From contig DVED01000010.1 in assembly GCA_015295945.1 (NCBI GenBank), forward strand, positions 1-41,966: a stretch of 41,966 nucleotides of DNA, read 5' to 3'. Origin of the DNA: Oscillatoriales cyanobacterium M59_W2019_021 (GTDB lineage Bacteria > Cyanobacteriota > Cyanobacteriia > Cyanobacteriales > Geitlerinemataceae). Below, piece by piece: positions 16,283 through 25,184 of the stretch (the first letter of the stretch is position 1; each line of letters opens with the position of its first letter). Under the pieces are notes generated by a model. The model saw only the letters and a program-made list of their open reading frames with translations, was not told where the DNA came from and ran no database searches. The position numbers and the translations under genes are program-made.

Positions 16283-18487
16283 TTAGGCAACTAAGTCCGC
16301 TTCGGGAACTTGGACGATCGACTCTTGGACTTTCGTCGTATCCTCGACGTTGAGGACGTAGCCGAAGAAGGCTCCGTTTTCTAGCTTGATGCCCACATCG
16401 TTAACCCCGTCGCCGTTGAAGTCGCCCACTTCAAAACTGGCAACTAACTCGGCATCGAGGGCAATGCGATCGACCCCGATCTCGAAGTCGGCGATCATTG
16501 CCGAACTGAGCGACACTTGTAAGGTGACATCGAATTCGGCTCGCAAGACGAAGGTATCCGCACCGCCGCCACCCGTGAGTTCGTCGAAACCGAGGTCGCC
16601 GTAGATGGCATCGTTGCCCTCGCCGCCCATGACCCGATCGTTCCCTTTACCGCCGCGAACTACGTCGTCGCCGTCGCCACCCATGACGTTATCGTCGCCC
16701 TGGTTGCCGTTAACGATGTCAATTCCGGAGCCGCCTTCAACGCGATCGTTGCCGTCGTGGGCACAGAGGACATCGTTACCTTCGTCCCCTTCGACCACAT
16801 CATCTCCGCCACCCGCCGAGATGATATCGTTGTCTTCCGTACCATCGATCGTCTCGTTGCTGTCGGAACCGTTCACCGCATCCGTGCCCAGGGCATCGAG
16901 GTCGGCAGCCACCGTACCGTCGGGCAATTGAAACGCTTGACCGTTAACAAAAGCTAGGGTGGCAGAAGTGGAAATGCTCCAAACGACGCTGAGTTGGGCT
17001 TCGCTTTGCAAGATGACCGATCCGGCAACCGCTCCGTTGCTATTCTCGTCGCCACCCAGTAACACGCCGCCCGCTTCGGTAATGGCTTGGACGTCTTCGT
17101 CGGGTAACGGCTCGAAAGCTTCGATCGCCTCTGCGGGAATTTCTACGATTTTGCCGTACAAAGAGGCGATCGCGAAACTCTCTTCCGGGGAGTCGAACCC
17201 GCCTCGGGTAGTTTCGCCGCCATCGGTGGAAAATCCAGACAGTTCGATGGTGTAGGTTTTGCCATCGAAGGCGAAGGTTTGCGCGGACAAACCCCCGGTG
17301 GAAAACTGAAGGCGATCGCCATCTTCGACCGCATCGCCCGTGGTATTTGGCGTATTCAGAATATTGAAGAAGAAATCGAAGGATTCGGGATCGTTATCCG
17401 TTCCGTCGATATCCAAACTCAAACTGAAGCCAAAATCGCCGTTGAAGTTACGATTGGTCGTCCCATTTTGATAGAACAGTTGACCGAGTTTGAAGGTTTC
17501 GCCGATTTTCGCGCCGAAATCGCTGCCGTCAAACTGCACCACGTTGGTGAAACTGTCTTCAGCAGCTACTCCCCACTCGAAGCGGTTGTCCGTGCCGCCA
17601 TTCTCGCCGGACAGCTTCACCACCGCATCGGCATTTTCCTCAACCGGGCCGGTGAACTTCCCGAAGGATTTACCGATAAACAGATGGTCGGACATCATGT
17701 CGCCGTCCGTGGAATCCGAGGAGGAATCGTCCGTGCTGCCGTTGCTGGCTCCGGAAGAATCGTCTCCGGTGGAATCGACGGGATCGATCGCCGAATCGCC
17801 GTCTGCGTCGGGCATTTCCATCCCGCCGGGTGCCATGCCTTCCAGTTTGCCGTTCTGAGTCCGGACGCCAAATTTTTGCCCCGCAAAGTCTGCCAAGGTG
17901 AGCGAAGCCGAACTGTGGGAAATGACGAAGGTCGTCGTCACGATCTCGTCTTGGGCGGGACCCGACGTGCCGATTTCGATTCCGGCATCGAACGATCGCG
18001 GGGCGATGCTGGGATTCCCGCTCACTTGGTTGACGCTACCTGCCGGTCCGAATTTAAAATCGGTAACATCCGCACCCGTGACGACTAAACCGTCGAGTAA
18101 GGAATCGTCGGTGAGGTTGAAGAATAAGCCTCGCAGGTCGATGATGGGATTGGTGGCTTCCACCGTTACCCGAATGCCTTCGGCGGTTTCGGCTAAGGTG
18201 ATTTGGGCTTCAGCCGCACCCCCGACGAAGTTAGTGACTTTAAATGTTGAGGTATTGCCGCTGGTCGGTGCTGGGGTACTGGGCATTTCGGCTTCGGGAG
18301 TGGAAGTCGAATCGTCGGGAACTGCGGGTGTTCCTTCATCTTCTGGACTCTCGGAGGTCGGAGACTCGCTCTCGTTATCGTCCACCGCCGGAGTGTCCGG
18401 AGTTTCTGAAGTGGGAGATTCGACCGTATTTTCTTCCGTTTCCGGAGTTTCGGTTGTCGGGTTCTCCACCGTCGTATTGTCTTCCAT
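16283..18487 (-). CDS. Acidic RTX-type calcium-binding protein with a choice-of-anchor-like domain
   Basis: A 734-residue, very acidic protein. Residues 1 to about 80 are a Glu/Thr/Ser/Pro-rich tail with repeats of ESPTSETP. A beta-rich domain follows (about 80-230), then an Asp/Ser linker (about 230-265). A second beta-rich domain (about 270-450) resembles the choice-of-anchor K type (FEWGVA, LGQLFYQNG, FGFSLSLDI). RTX nonapeptides lie at about 555-650 (GGDGDDVVRGGKGND). The tail has an EF-hand-like DFNGDGVNDVG. It has no Sec signal peptide; type I secretion is inferred. I chose ATG 18487 because GAGGAAG sits just before it. No exporter genes are adjacent. Likely a cell-surface, sheath or adhesion protein. 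Confidence 0.85.
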   Translation of the reverse strand: MEDNTTVENPTTETPETEENTVESPTSETPDTPAVDDNESESPTSESPEDEGTPAVPDDSTSTPEAEMPSTPAPTSGNTSTFKVTNFVGGAAEAQITLAETAEGIRVTVEATNPIIDLRGLFFNLTDDSLLDGLVVTGADVTDFKFGPAGSVNQVSGNPSIAPRSFDAGIEIGTSGPAQDEIVTTTFVISHSSASLTLADFAGQKFGVRTQNGKLEGMAPGGMEMPDADGDSAIDPVDSTGDDSSGASNGSTDDSSSDSTDGDMMSDHLFIGKSFGKFTGPVEENADAVVKLSGENGGTDNRFEWGVAAEDSFTNVVQFDGSDFGAKIGETFKLGQLFYQNGTTNRNFNGDFGFSLSLDIDGTDNDPESFDFFFNILNTPNTTGDAVEDGDRLQFSTGGLSAQTFAFDGKTYTIELSGFSTDGGETTRGGFDSPEESFAIASLYGKIVEIPAEAIEAFEPLPDEDVQAITEAGGVLLGGDENSNGAVAGSVILQSEAQLSVVWSISTSATLAFVNGQAFQLPDGTVAADLDALGTDAVNGSDSNETIDGTEDNDIISAGGGDDVVEGDEGNDVLCAHDGNDRVEGGSGIDIVNGNQGDDNVMGGDGDDVVRGGKGNDRVMGGEGNDAIYGDLGFDELTGGGGADTFVLRAEFDVTLQVSLSSAMIADFEIGVDRIALDAELVASFEVGDFNGDGVNDVGIKLENGAFFGYVLNVEDTTKVQESIVQVPEADLVA

Positions 18488-18955
18488 ATCTTCCTCTCTT
18501 GGTTTGGCGATCGCCGATTGAGAACGCACCGTCGATCTGGACTAGCTCTTGGGGTTTAGGAGTGTGGCGAGATCGGAGTTTCAGCCGTCGAGCATCGATC
18601 GAGATAGAAGTTTTCGACCGATCGAATGACTTAAAACCTCTAGAACTCAACTTTCAAAAAATTATTATTTCGATCGAATATTTGACGGCAACTCTTAGCC
18701 GCTTCACCTCCTATTTCCCAGTATAGTTTTGGAATTTAAATTTGAGTTCGGTAATTTCTTTGAACTTCGATCGCGCTCGAATTTAAAGCTCTATCTAAGA
18801 AATCGGTAATTTTACCGAGCTAGATTTTGGCGATCGGGACGACTATTCGATCGACGCTCGAATTCGGTTTAATTTTGATAAAAAATCAGGCGTTCTTTTT
18901 GAAAAAACTGTAAACTCGATCTGGCTCGCGCTCGCTCGCTCGGTAACCGACCATC
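18488..18955. other. A/T-rich leader of the acidic RTX gene
   Basis: A spacer of about 470 bp without a gene. It contains ATTTAAATT-like runs and an inverted repeat CGGTAATTTTACCG (6-bp arms) near 18807-18822, and should include the RTX gene promoter. I cannot assign an operator or RNA gene. Confidence 0.3.
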
Positions 18956-18986
18956 AAAAAGCCCGATTTCTTCAAGAAACCGGGCT
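18956..18986 (-). terminator. Intrinsic terminator of the ferredoxin-domain gene
   Basis: On the minus strand the sequence reads AGCCCGGTTTCTT, a two-base loop, AAGAAATCGGGCT, then TTTT. The 13-bp stem has one mismatch. It starts about 40 bp past the stop at 19025. Confidence 0.8.
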
Positions 18987-19024
18987 AAGCTTAGAGGTAA
19001 GAGCGATCGCTCTCGAGGGTCGTT

Positions 19025-19600
19025 CTAGCGACTGCTGGCACTGCAAAAATGTCGATCGACCAAATTGGGCGCATCCTGGGGGCGAATTCGACGGTGACGG
19101 GTTTTGTCGGGCAACACGACGACGGCAGGACCGGCTTTGCACTCTTTGAGGCATCCGGTTTTCTGCACTCGAACGCGATCGCCCAAACCTCGATCGTTCA
19201 CGGTTTGCGCTAAGGCATCGTAGACTTGCTTGCCGCCACGCTTGCAGCAGTCAGACTTTTGACAGACGAGAATTTTGCCTTGGGGAAGGGCATCCGGCAT
19301 CGTTCGGCAACGGACAACCTCAGCATTGGCAGTCGTTTCTCGAGGAATCAGTTGCTCGACTTTTAACTTGCGCTTGCCTTTTTTGAAATCGAGGGTTTGC
19401 GTGCCAACAACCTTGACCCAATCTTTCATCCGCAGCGGCGGCAACTCCCGACGCAGGGTTTTGGCGAGTTTGAGGGTAAACTCCCCGCGATCGGTGGCGA
19501 GGCGAACTTGTTTGGGAGTGCGATCGTCTTTGAAAATCCAATCGATAATCTGTCCTTCTAGGACGAACTCGGAAACTTGTTTGTAGTTGGCGTAAGTCAT
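19025..19600 (-). CDS. (2Fe-2S) thioredoxin-like ferredoxin-domain protein
   Basis: A 191-residue protein. The C-terminal half is a thioredoxin-fold [2Fe-2S] ferredoxin domain like that in NuoE and shethna-type proteins, with cysteines in ILVCQKSDCCKRGG (Cys113, 118 and 119) and VQKTGCLKECKAGP (Cys150, 154). The N-terminal half (about 10-88) is a small beta-rich domain (FVLEGQIIDWIF to LKVEQLIPRE), perhaps OB-like, known from cyanobacterial homologues but without an assigned function. I start at ATG 19600; the upstream ATG at 19642 would add 14 poorly supported residues. The electron partner is unknown. A clear terminator follows the gene. Confidence 0.88.
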   Translation of the reverse strand: MTYANYKQVSEFVLEGQIIDWIFKDDRTPKQVRLATDRGEFTLKLAKTLRRELPPLRMKDWVKVVGTQTLDFKKGKRKLKVEQLIPRETTANAEVVRCRTMPDALPQGKILVCQKSDCCKRGGKQVYDALAQTVNDRGLGDRVRVQKTGCLKECKAGPAVVVLPDKTRHRRIRPQDAPNLVDRHFCSASSR

Positions 19601-20045
19601 GAAATTTCTGGGGAGATGGAACTCAAATGCGAACGATGGCACGCCGAAAGCGCAATGCTTCGGTAAAGGCTTGCCTAAGAATTAGTTAAGAAGATTTTTA
19701 ATTAATCGCGATTTAAACTCGCCGTTCCGTCGGGAAGTCGGCAGTGGATTGCCGATCGATCGACGAACCTAATAAGCTTTAAACCCTTATAAAATAGGTA
19801 TTCTGATAACTTTAGCGAGGCTAGACTCGCGAGACCTCCCTCGATCGACGTATTTCTGCGATCGAACTTTGCTGGATATCTGTTGATAATTATACGCAAT
19901 AAATGAGGAATTGCGATCAATCGCTCAAAAATTTTTGCTGATGGGGTTCCCCGTAGCAATCGTTACTGGGATCTTTCGGGCGTCCCCCTTAAACTAGAGA
20001 TGTGAAGATTTGTCAAGAACACCCGATCGTGCGAGGCTAAACCCC
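19601..20045. other. Divergent spacer between ferredoxin-domain and NADH dehydrogenase genes
   Basis: A 445-bp spacer. A reverse frame of 85 codons (19702-19959) is present, but it resembles no known family. The region should carry both divergent promoters. I see no RNA gene. Confidence 0.3.
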
Positions 20046-21377
20046 ATGACCATTCCGTCTGCTCCATCTCCTCATCGCGTTGTCATCGTTGGCGGCGGCT
20101 TTGGCGGACTCTACGCCGCCCAAAATCTCGGTCGCGCCCCCGTCCGGGTCACTTTAGTAGACAAGCGCAACTTCCACCTATTCCAACCCTTGCTGTACCA
20201 AGTGGCGACGGGTAGCCTTTCCCCAGCTGATATTTCCACGCCGTTGCGGTTGGTTCTCCGCAAGAATACCAATACGCAAGTGCTGATGGACGAGGCGATC
20301 GATCTCGATCCCATGAAGCAAACCCTCACCCTGCGCGAAGGGCGACAACTGGAGTACGACAGCTTAATTATCGCCACTGGAGTCAGCCATCACTACTTCG
20401 GCAACGACCAATGGCGAACTCGTGCCCCCGGTTTGAAAACGGTAGAAGACGCGATCGAAATTCGCCGCCAAATTTTTTATGCCTTTGAGGAAGCGGAAAA
20501 AGTCACCGATCCGGAGGTGCAGCAAGCGTGGCTGACCTTTGTTATCGTCGGCGGCGGTCCGACGGGGGTTGAATTAGCCGGAGCGATCGCCGAATTAGCC
20601 CATCACATTATTCCCGACGAGTTTCGCAACATCGACACCACCCGCACCCGCATCCTCTTAATCGAAGGGATGGATCGGGTGTTGCCACCCTATCCGCCGG
20701 AACTGTCCGCGAAAGCTGCCGATGCCCTCCAACGGCTGGGGGTAACGGTGAAAACCAGCCAGATGGTGACGGAAATGACCGATGAAGCTGTCACCGTACG
20801 CCAAGGCGAAACGGTAGAACGGATTGCCGCGAAAACTATCTTGTGGGCGGCGGGGGTCAAAGCCTCGAAAATGGGAGAAATTATTGCCGAAAAAACGGGA
20901 ACGCCGCTCGATCGCACCGGACGGGTTATCGTCGAACCGGATCTCAGTTTGCCCAAACATCCCAACATCTTTGTCATTGGCGATTTAGCTCATTACGCGC
21001 ATACGGGCGATCGACCCCTTCCCGGCGTTGCACCAGTTGCCATGCAGCAAGGAGAATACGTCGCCAAGCTGATCCGCAAAAAACTCCAAGGTCAACTTTT
21101 GCCCCCATTTAAGTATGTTGATGGCGGCAGTCTGGCTGTCATCGGTCAAAATGCGGCGGTGGTGGATTTGGGATTCGTCCGTTTTTCGGGATTTCTCGCG
21201 TGGCTGATTTGGGTATTCGCTCACATCTATTATTTAATCGAATTTGATAACAAACTCGTGGTCATGGTGCAGTGGGGTTGGAATTACCTGACGCGGGGAC
21301 GGGGTGCGCGTTTGATTACGGGAGAGGCGATGGATTTATCTGCAAAGTTGGAGAAGATGGAAAAAAATCGGGTTTGA
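20046..21377 (+). CDS. Type II NAD(P)H dehydrogenase (NDH-2 like, FAD)
   Basis: A 443-residue single-subunit FAD oxidoreductase that passes electrons from NAD(P)H to quinone without pumping protons. The FAD-binding fold is at the N-terminus (VVIVGGGFGGLYAA). The NAD(P)-binding Rossmann motif is FVIVGGGPTGVELAGAIAE at about residue 165. A second FAD-contact segment, IFVIGDLAH, lies near residue 315. The C-terminus has a hydrophobic stretch (FLAWLIWVFAHIYYLIEF) and a basic amphipathic tail suited to membrane docking. ATG 20046 is preferred to a TTG at 20010; GAGG lies 11 bases upstream. Thylakoid or plasma membrane location is inferred. Cyanobacteria carry several such enzymes, so the ndb letter is not assigned. 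Confidence 0.9.
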   Translation: MTIPSAPSPHRVVIVGGGFGGLYAAQNLGRAPVRVTLVDKRNFHLFQPLLYQVATGSLSPADISTPLRLVLRKNTNTQVLMDEAIDLDPMKQTLTLREGRQLEYDSLIIATGVSHHYFGNDQWRTRAPGLKTVEDAIEIRRQIFYAFEEAEKVTDPEVQQAWLTFVIVGGGPTGVELAGAIAELAHHIIPDEFRNIDTTRTRILLIEGMDRVLPPYPPELSAKAADALQRLGVTVKTSQMVTEMTDEAVTVRQGETVERIAAKTILWAAGVKASKMGEIIAEKTGTPLDRTGRVIVEPDLSLPKHPNIFVIGDLAHYAHTGDRPLPGVAPVAMQQGEYVAKLIRKKLQGQLLPPFKYVDGGSLAVIGQNAAVVDLGFVRFSGFLAWLIWVFAHIYYLIEFDNKLVVMVQWGWNYLTRGRGARLITGEAMDLSAKLEKMEKNRV

Positions 21378-21409
21378 AGGGCGATCGTCGCGTTTAAAGG
21401 CAAAACGGC

Positions 21410-21415
21410 TATACT
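21410..21415 (+). promoter_or_regulatory. Candidate -10 element upstream of the DNA methyltransferase
   Basis: TATACT inside GCTATACTATT, 89 bp before the methyltransferase ATG. The same 11-mer occurs in front of the ABC transporter gene (25459-25469). No convincing -35 box is visible at either place. Confidence 0.3.
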
Positions 21416-21503
21416 ATTAAATTCGATCGGTTAACGTCTCGATCGACCCGTTCCCACGCGGGATCGTCGGGACGCGATCTGTGCTGCCCTCCTGTTCGAG
21501 ACG

Positions 21504-22874
21504 ATGAACGTAGAAACGGAAAGCCAACAACTCGAACTTTTTCAAGGTTTTCAACCTAAATCTTCAATTTCTTGTCAATCTAAATTTACGTTTGTCGATC
21601 TATTTGCCGGAATCGGGGGATTCCGGATTCCTCTAGAACAGTTAGGTGGAATTTGTTTGGGATATTCGGAGATTGACAAAAAGGCGATCGCCGTTTACAA
21701 AAAAAACTTTATTCAAGGTAAAAATCACTCGGAAGTTGAGTTGGGAGATATTTCTCAGTTAGATAAACTTCCGTTCGAGATCGATGTAATTGTCGGTGGC
21801 GTGCCTTGCCAGCCTTGGTCGATTGCAGGGAAACTGAAGGGTTTAGACGATCCCAGAGGGCAACTTTGGCTGGATGTCATTCGCATCATTCGATCGAATC
21901 AACCGAAAGCCTTTATCCTGGAAAATGTAAAAGGCTTAGCCGAACCGAGAAATCGACAAAGCTTAAACTATATTTTCGGTCATTTACACGAAGCCGGCTA
22001 TGTCGTTCACGCTCGAGTTTTAAACTCGTATGACTTTGGGTTACCGCAAGATCGCGATCGCATTTTTATTGTCGGCATTCGGAAAGATTTAGAAAACAGT
22101 TGGGGTTTTGCTTTTCCACAACCTTTGAACGAAAAAACAAAACTCTATCGCGTCATCCCGGGAATTCAAGCGGGCGATCGCGTTAAAACCAAGTTTCCGG
22201 TAGAAATTTTATTTGACGGAAAAGTTCCAGCATCGAGAGGTCGCTTTCAAAAAATAGACGAACTCAATGACTTTTTTCTGTTCTCGGATATCCGAGATGG
22301 ACATACCACGATTCATTCTTGGGACTTAATCAACTGTAGCGATCGAGAACGACAAATTTGCCAAACGATTCTTAAAAATAGACGTAAGAAAATATATGGT
22401 GATAAAGATGGAAATCCCTTAAGTTTTGAGATATTAGAAAAACTAATACTCGATCTAAAGTCCGCAGAACTCGAAGCCTTAGTCGCTAAGAAGATATTAC
22501 GATCGATCGAAGGAAAAGGCTATGAATTCGTCAATTCTAAAATTTCCTCTGGTATTGATGGAATTTCTAAAATTTTCTTGCCTCACGCCGACGCGATCGC
22601 CACTTTAACGGCAACTGGAGCCCGAGATTTTGTAGCCACAATTTCAATCCCTTGTCAAGAACCCAAAGCTTATAAGCAAACCTTTATTCGAGAAATCTAC
22701 AGACCCAAAAATTTCAAGCCACTCTCCGCAAGAGATTATGCAAGGTTACAAGGATTTCCTGAAGACTTTCAACTGGCGGAAAATGAAACAACAGCAAAAC
22801 ACCAATTTGGAAATGCGGTATCGATTCCAGTTGTTTACCACTTGTGTAAAGCTCTTTTACCCATTATTTTTTAA
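21504..22874 (+). CDS. DNA (cytosine-5) methyltransferase of a type II restriction-modification system
   Basis: A 456-residue C5-cytosine methyltransferase. Ordered motifs: I (FVDLFAGIGGFRIPLEQLG, 30-48), IV with the catalytic Cys102 (GGVPCQPWSIAG), VI (ENVKGL, 140-145), VIII (LPQDRDRIFIVG, 180-191), a variable target-recognition region (about 200-370), and the C-terminal IX-X motifs (ARLQGFPEDF, HQFGNAVSIPVV). It protects host DNA against the endonuclease encoded 5 bp downstream. Four HIP1 octamers lie inside the gene, as in neighbouring resident genes. The paired endonuclease belongs to the TdeIII family, which suggests GGNCC as target, but the specificity is inferred. Confidence 0.93.
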   Translation: MNVETESQQLELFQGFQPKSSISCQSKFTFVDLFAGIGGFRIPLEQLGGICLGYSEIDKKAIAVYKKNFIQGKNHSEVELGDISQLDKLPFEIDVIVGGVPCQPWSIAGKLKGLDDPRGQLWLDVIRIIRSNQPKAFILENVKGLAEPRNRQSLNYIFGHLHEAGYVVHARVLNSYDFGLPQDRDRIFIVGIRKDLENSWGFAFPQPLNEKTKLYRVIPGIQAGDRVKTKFPVEILFDGKVPASRGRFQKIDELNDFFLFSDIRDGHTTIHSWDLINCSDRERQICQTILKNRRKKIYGDKDGNPLSFEILEKLILDLKSAELEALVAKKILRSIEGKGYEFVNSKISSGIDGISKIFLPHADAIATLTATGARDFVATISIPCQEPKAYKQTFIREIYRPKNFKPLSARDYARLQGFPEDFQLAENETTAKHQFGNAVSIPVVYHLCKALLPIIF

Positions 22875-22879
22875 AGGAT

Positions 22880-23704
22880 ATGGTTGCTATTAGCTCGAAT
22901 ACTCGTGCGAAAACAAAAGGATATTTAGAAGGTTTTATCAAAGGCTTAATTGATGAATATCAAGGGCGAACAGTTGTAGAACCTAGCAGTGGATCTGAGT
23001 ATCTAAAACGAACTTCTAAACAAGGAGAGTTAAAACCATTTCAAGCTGCAATTATTCCTCCTGAGTTGATTCGCATCAATCAATTCGAGAGAGGTTTAAG
23101 CACGAGATTGGGGAATTCTCTTGAAGAATGTGCTCGCTTGATAGCGTTACAACACCATCAAGATGCACGGAGGGGTTTTGATTTAGTCTCAGAAGTCAGT
23201 TTATCTGCATTTGCTGAAGCTGAAAGACAGAAAGAAAGATATGAATCTGCAACTAAGTCTCAAATAGGCAAGCCTTCTTTTGAAGAAATGATAGATTCAG
23301 TATTTAAAGCTGTCTCAACCAAAGATCTGGTTACCAAAAAAGTTCGTGCGGATTTATATATTTTAACTCAAAATGGAACGGAATTTTTATTTGAGATTAA
23401 ATCTCCTAAACCCAATAAAGGACAATGCTTAGAAGTTTTACAGCGTCTATTGAGATTGCATTTGCTTCGCGGATATAGCCGACCTCAACTTCAAGCATAC
23501 TACGCAATGCCTTACAATCCATATGGCTCTCAAAAAAAAGATTATAAGTGGTCGCATGCCTTAAATTACTTACCCTTTGAAGAAACCGTGATTATCGGTC
23601 AGGATTTTTGGAATTTAGTGGGTGGTGAAACGGCTTATGAAGAGTTACTGGAAATTTATCTAGAAGTGGGTCGGGAAAAAAGTAAGTCTATGCTAGATAG
23701 ATAG
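22880..23704 (+). CDS. TdeIII-family type II restriction endonuclease
   Basis: A 274-residue endonuclease encoded directly after the cytosine methyltransferase. A PD-(D/E)xK nuclease core is visible: Asp158 (VRADLYIL), then Glu172 and Lys174 in FLFEIKSPKPNKGQ, followed by QRLLRLHLLRG and AYYAMPYNPYG, segments I recall from TdeIII-type enzymes (prototype site GGNCC). The first about 130 residues are probably used for DNA recognition or dimerisation. The gene is visibly richer in A/T than its surroundings and contains no HIP1 octamer, unlike its methyltransferase. It ends one base short of the convergent cyclase gene. The nuclease family is well supported; site and cleavage position are not. 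Confidence 0.85.
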   Translation: MVAISSNTRAKTKGYLEGFIKGLIDEYQGRTVVEPSSGSEYLKRTSKQGELKPFQAAIIPPELIRINQFERGLSTRLGNSLEECARLIALQHHQDARRGFDLVSEVSLSAFAEAERQKERYESATKSQIGKPSFEEMIDSVFKAVSTKDLVTKKVRADLYILTQNGTEFLFEIKSPKPNKGQCLEVLQRLLRLHLLRGYSRPQLQAYYAMPYNPYGSQKKDYKWSHALNYLPFEETVIIGQDFWNLVGGETAYEELLEIYLEVGREKSKSMLDR

Positions 23705-23705
23705 T

Positions 23706-25184
23706 TTAGCCTTTGGATTTTAAACCAGTTTTCACGTCAGATTTTTTCCCCTTCAACCAATAGGTTTTCATCTCCCCTTTTCCTTTCACGTAAATTTCGC
23801 CGCGTTCTTCTAATTGATATCGATCTTGAAGCCGATCGCGAGTTGACTGACTCACCTGAATTTGTCCGGCAATTCCCGAAGATTCCATGCGCGATGCTAT
23901 GTTAACGGCATCTCCCCATAAATCGTAAATAAACTTTTTAATGCCGATTACGCCAGCAATCGCCGATCCGGTATTGATGCCGATGCGAATTTGCAAATCT
24001 TCACCCGTTGTTTGGCGAAACTCAGCGATCTCCGCTTGCATTTCCAACGCCATATCGGCGATCGCTTCGGCATGGTTTTCTTGAGGAACGGGTAAACCGC
24101 CAGCCACCATATAGGCATCTCCAATGGTTTTGATTTTCTCGACGCCGTGTTTATCGGCAAGGCGATCGAATTTAGAAAAAATTTGATTCAAAATTTTCAC
24201 TAATTCCAGCGGTTGTAACCGAGAGGCTAAAGGTGTGAACCCAACAATATCGGCAAATAAAATCGTCACGTCTTCAAAGTATTCGGCAATAGAACCTGGA
24301 TTTTGCTTGAGTTTAGTCGCAATACTTCGCGGTAAAATATTGAGAAGAAGTCCTTCAGATTTAGCTTTTTCTAAACGCAATTTTTTTTCCGTAAGCACGC
24401 GATCGCTCACATCGGATTGTACGCCAATAAAATGAGTGAGAATGTTATTTTCATCGTAAATGGGAGAGATCGTTAATTCATTCCAAAATGGCGTTTTATC
24501 TTTACGATAGTTGAGTAAAATAACCGTGCAGTGTTTGCCAGAGTCAATTGCTTGGCGGAGGATATCGACTTGAGTTCGATTCGTTTTTTTTCCCTGTAAA
24601 AAACGGCAGTTATATCCCAACACTTCGCTGGCTGAATATCCCGTAATTCGTTCAAAGGCGGGATTGACATAAATTAAAGGCATATCCGGTAATTTAGCAT
24701 CGGCAATGACGATGCCAACACTGCTAGCCGCTAAAGCACGATCGCGCAATTTCACCGCTTCTCGCACCCCAGTTCGATAACTCCCACTTCCTCGCCATGT
24801 ATTTTCCGTTACATCCTGAACGATGCCATAACTCACGCCATTTTCGTAAACCGAAACGCGCCAAGACAGCCAGCGATAACTGCCATTTTTACTGCGATAG
24901 CGGTTCTTATATTCGATAACCGTATCCGAATTAGAATCCGAACATAGCGCTTCCATTTCTTCGGTATAAGCCAAGTCATCGGGATGAACGAACTCAATCC
25001 AAGGACGAGATTTTAACTCCTCGATCGTCCAGCCGAGAGTACTCGTCCATCGATCGTTCAATTCTTGAAAATATCCGTCAGTATTCCGAAGGCACAATAA
25101 GTCTAAAGATAGTTTGAAAAATGCAGATTGAGACAAGTCTAATTGGGTTGAATGAGGTCGGTCGTCCTCATGCAAAAGTTTCAT
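23706..25184 (-). CDS. LOV-domain photoactivated adenylate cyclase (PAS-LOV-class III cyclase)
   Basis: A 492-residue soluble protein with three parts. Residues about 20-128 form a PAS domain (CLRNTDGYFQELNDRW, ending YGIVQDVTE). Residues about 148-262 are a LOV domain with GYNCRFLQG (photoactive Cys193), LLNYRKDKTPFWNELTISP and HFIGVQSDV, all the flavin-contacting motifs of blue-light LOV sensors. A short helix leads to the cyclase domain (about 300-480): FADIVGFT (Asp312), KTIGDAYM (Lys352, Asp356) and YDLWGDAVNIASRMES (Asp421, Asn428, Arg432). Lys352 with Asp421 predicts ATP as substrate, so cAMP made in blue light. This matches the mPAC enzyme known from a Microcoleus. It is convergent with the restriction endonuclease gene. 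Confidence 0.92.
   Translation of the reverse strand: MKLLHEDDRPHSTQLDLSQSAFFKLSLDLLCLRNTDGYFQELNDRWTSTLGWTIEELKSRPWIEFVHPDDLAYTEEMEALCSDSNSDTVIEYKNRYRSKNGSYRWLSWRVSVYENGVSYGIVQDVTENTWRGSGSYRTGVREAVKLRDRALAASSVGIVIADAKLPDMPLIYVNPAFERITGYSASEVLGYNCRFLQGKKTNRTQVDILRQAIDSGKHCTVILLNYRKDKTPFWNELTISPIYDENNILTHFIGVQSDVSDRVLTEKKLRLEKAKSEGLLLNILPRSIATKLKQNPGSIAEYFEDVTILFADIVGFTPLASRLQPLELVKILNQIFSKFDRLADKHGVEKIKTIGDAYMVAGGLPVPQENHAEAIADMALEMQAEIAEFRQTTGEDLQIRIGINTGSAIAGVIGIKKFIYDLWGDAVNIASRMESSGIAGQIQVSQSTRDRLQDRYQLEERGEIYVKGKGEMKTYWLKGKKSDVKTGLKSKG

Noticed and set aside
7254-18487. A type I secretion operon serving the two RTX proteins
   Set aside because: There is no HlyD- or TolC-like gene in the window, and the ABC transporter at 25515-27290 lacks the C39-like domain and is distant.
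19702-19959. An 85-codon minus-strand frame between the ferredoxin-domain and NADH dehydrogenase genes
   Set aside because: No recognisable motif or start context; the spacer is better explained as a divergent promoter region.
21504-23704. Depletion of GGNCC sites as proof of the restriction specificity
   Set aside because: GGNCC sites are easily found in the window (near 733, 8642, 12496, 14204, 19120 and 20550), so there is no visible avoidance; a proper count would be needed.
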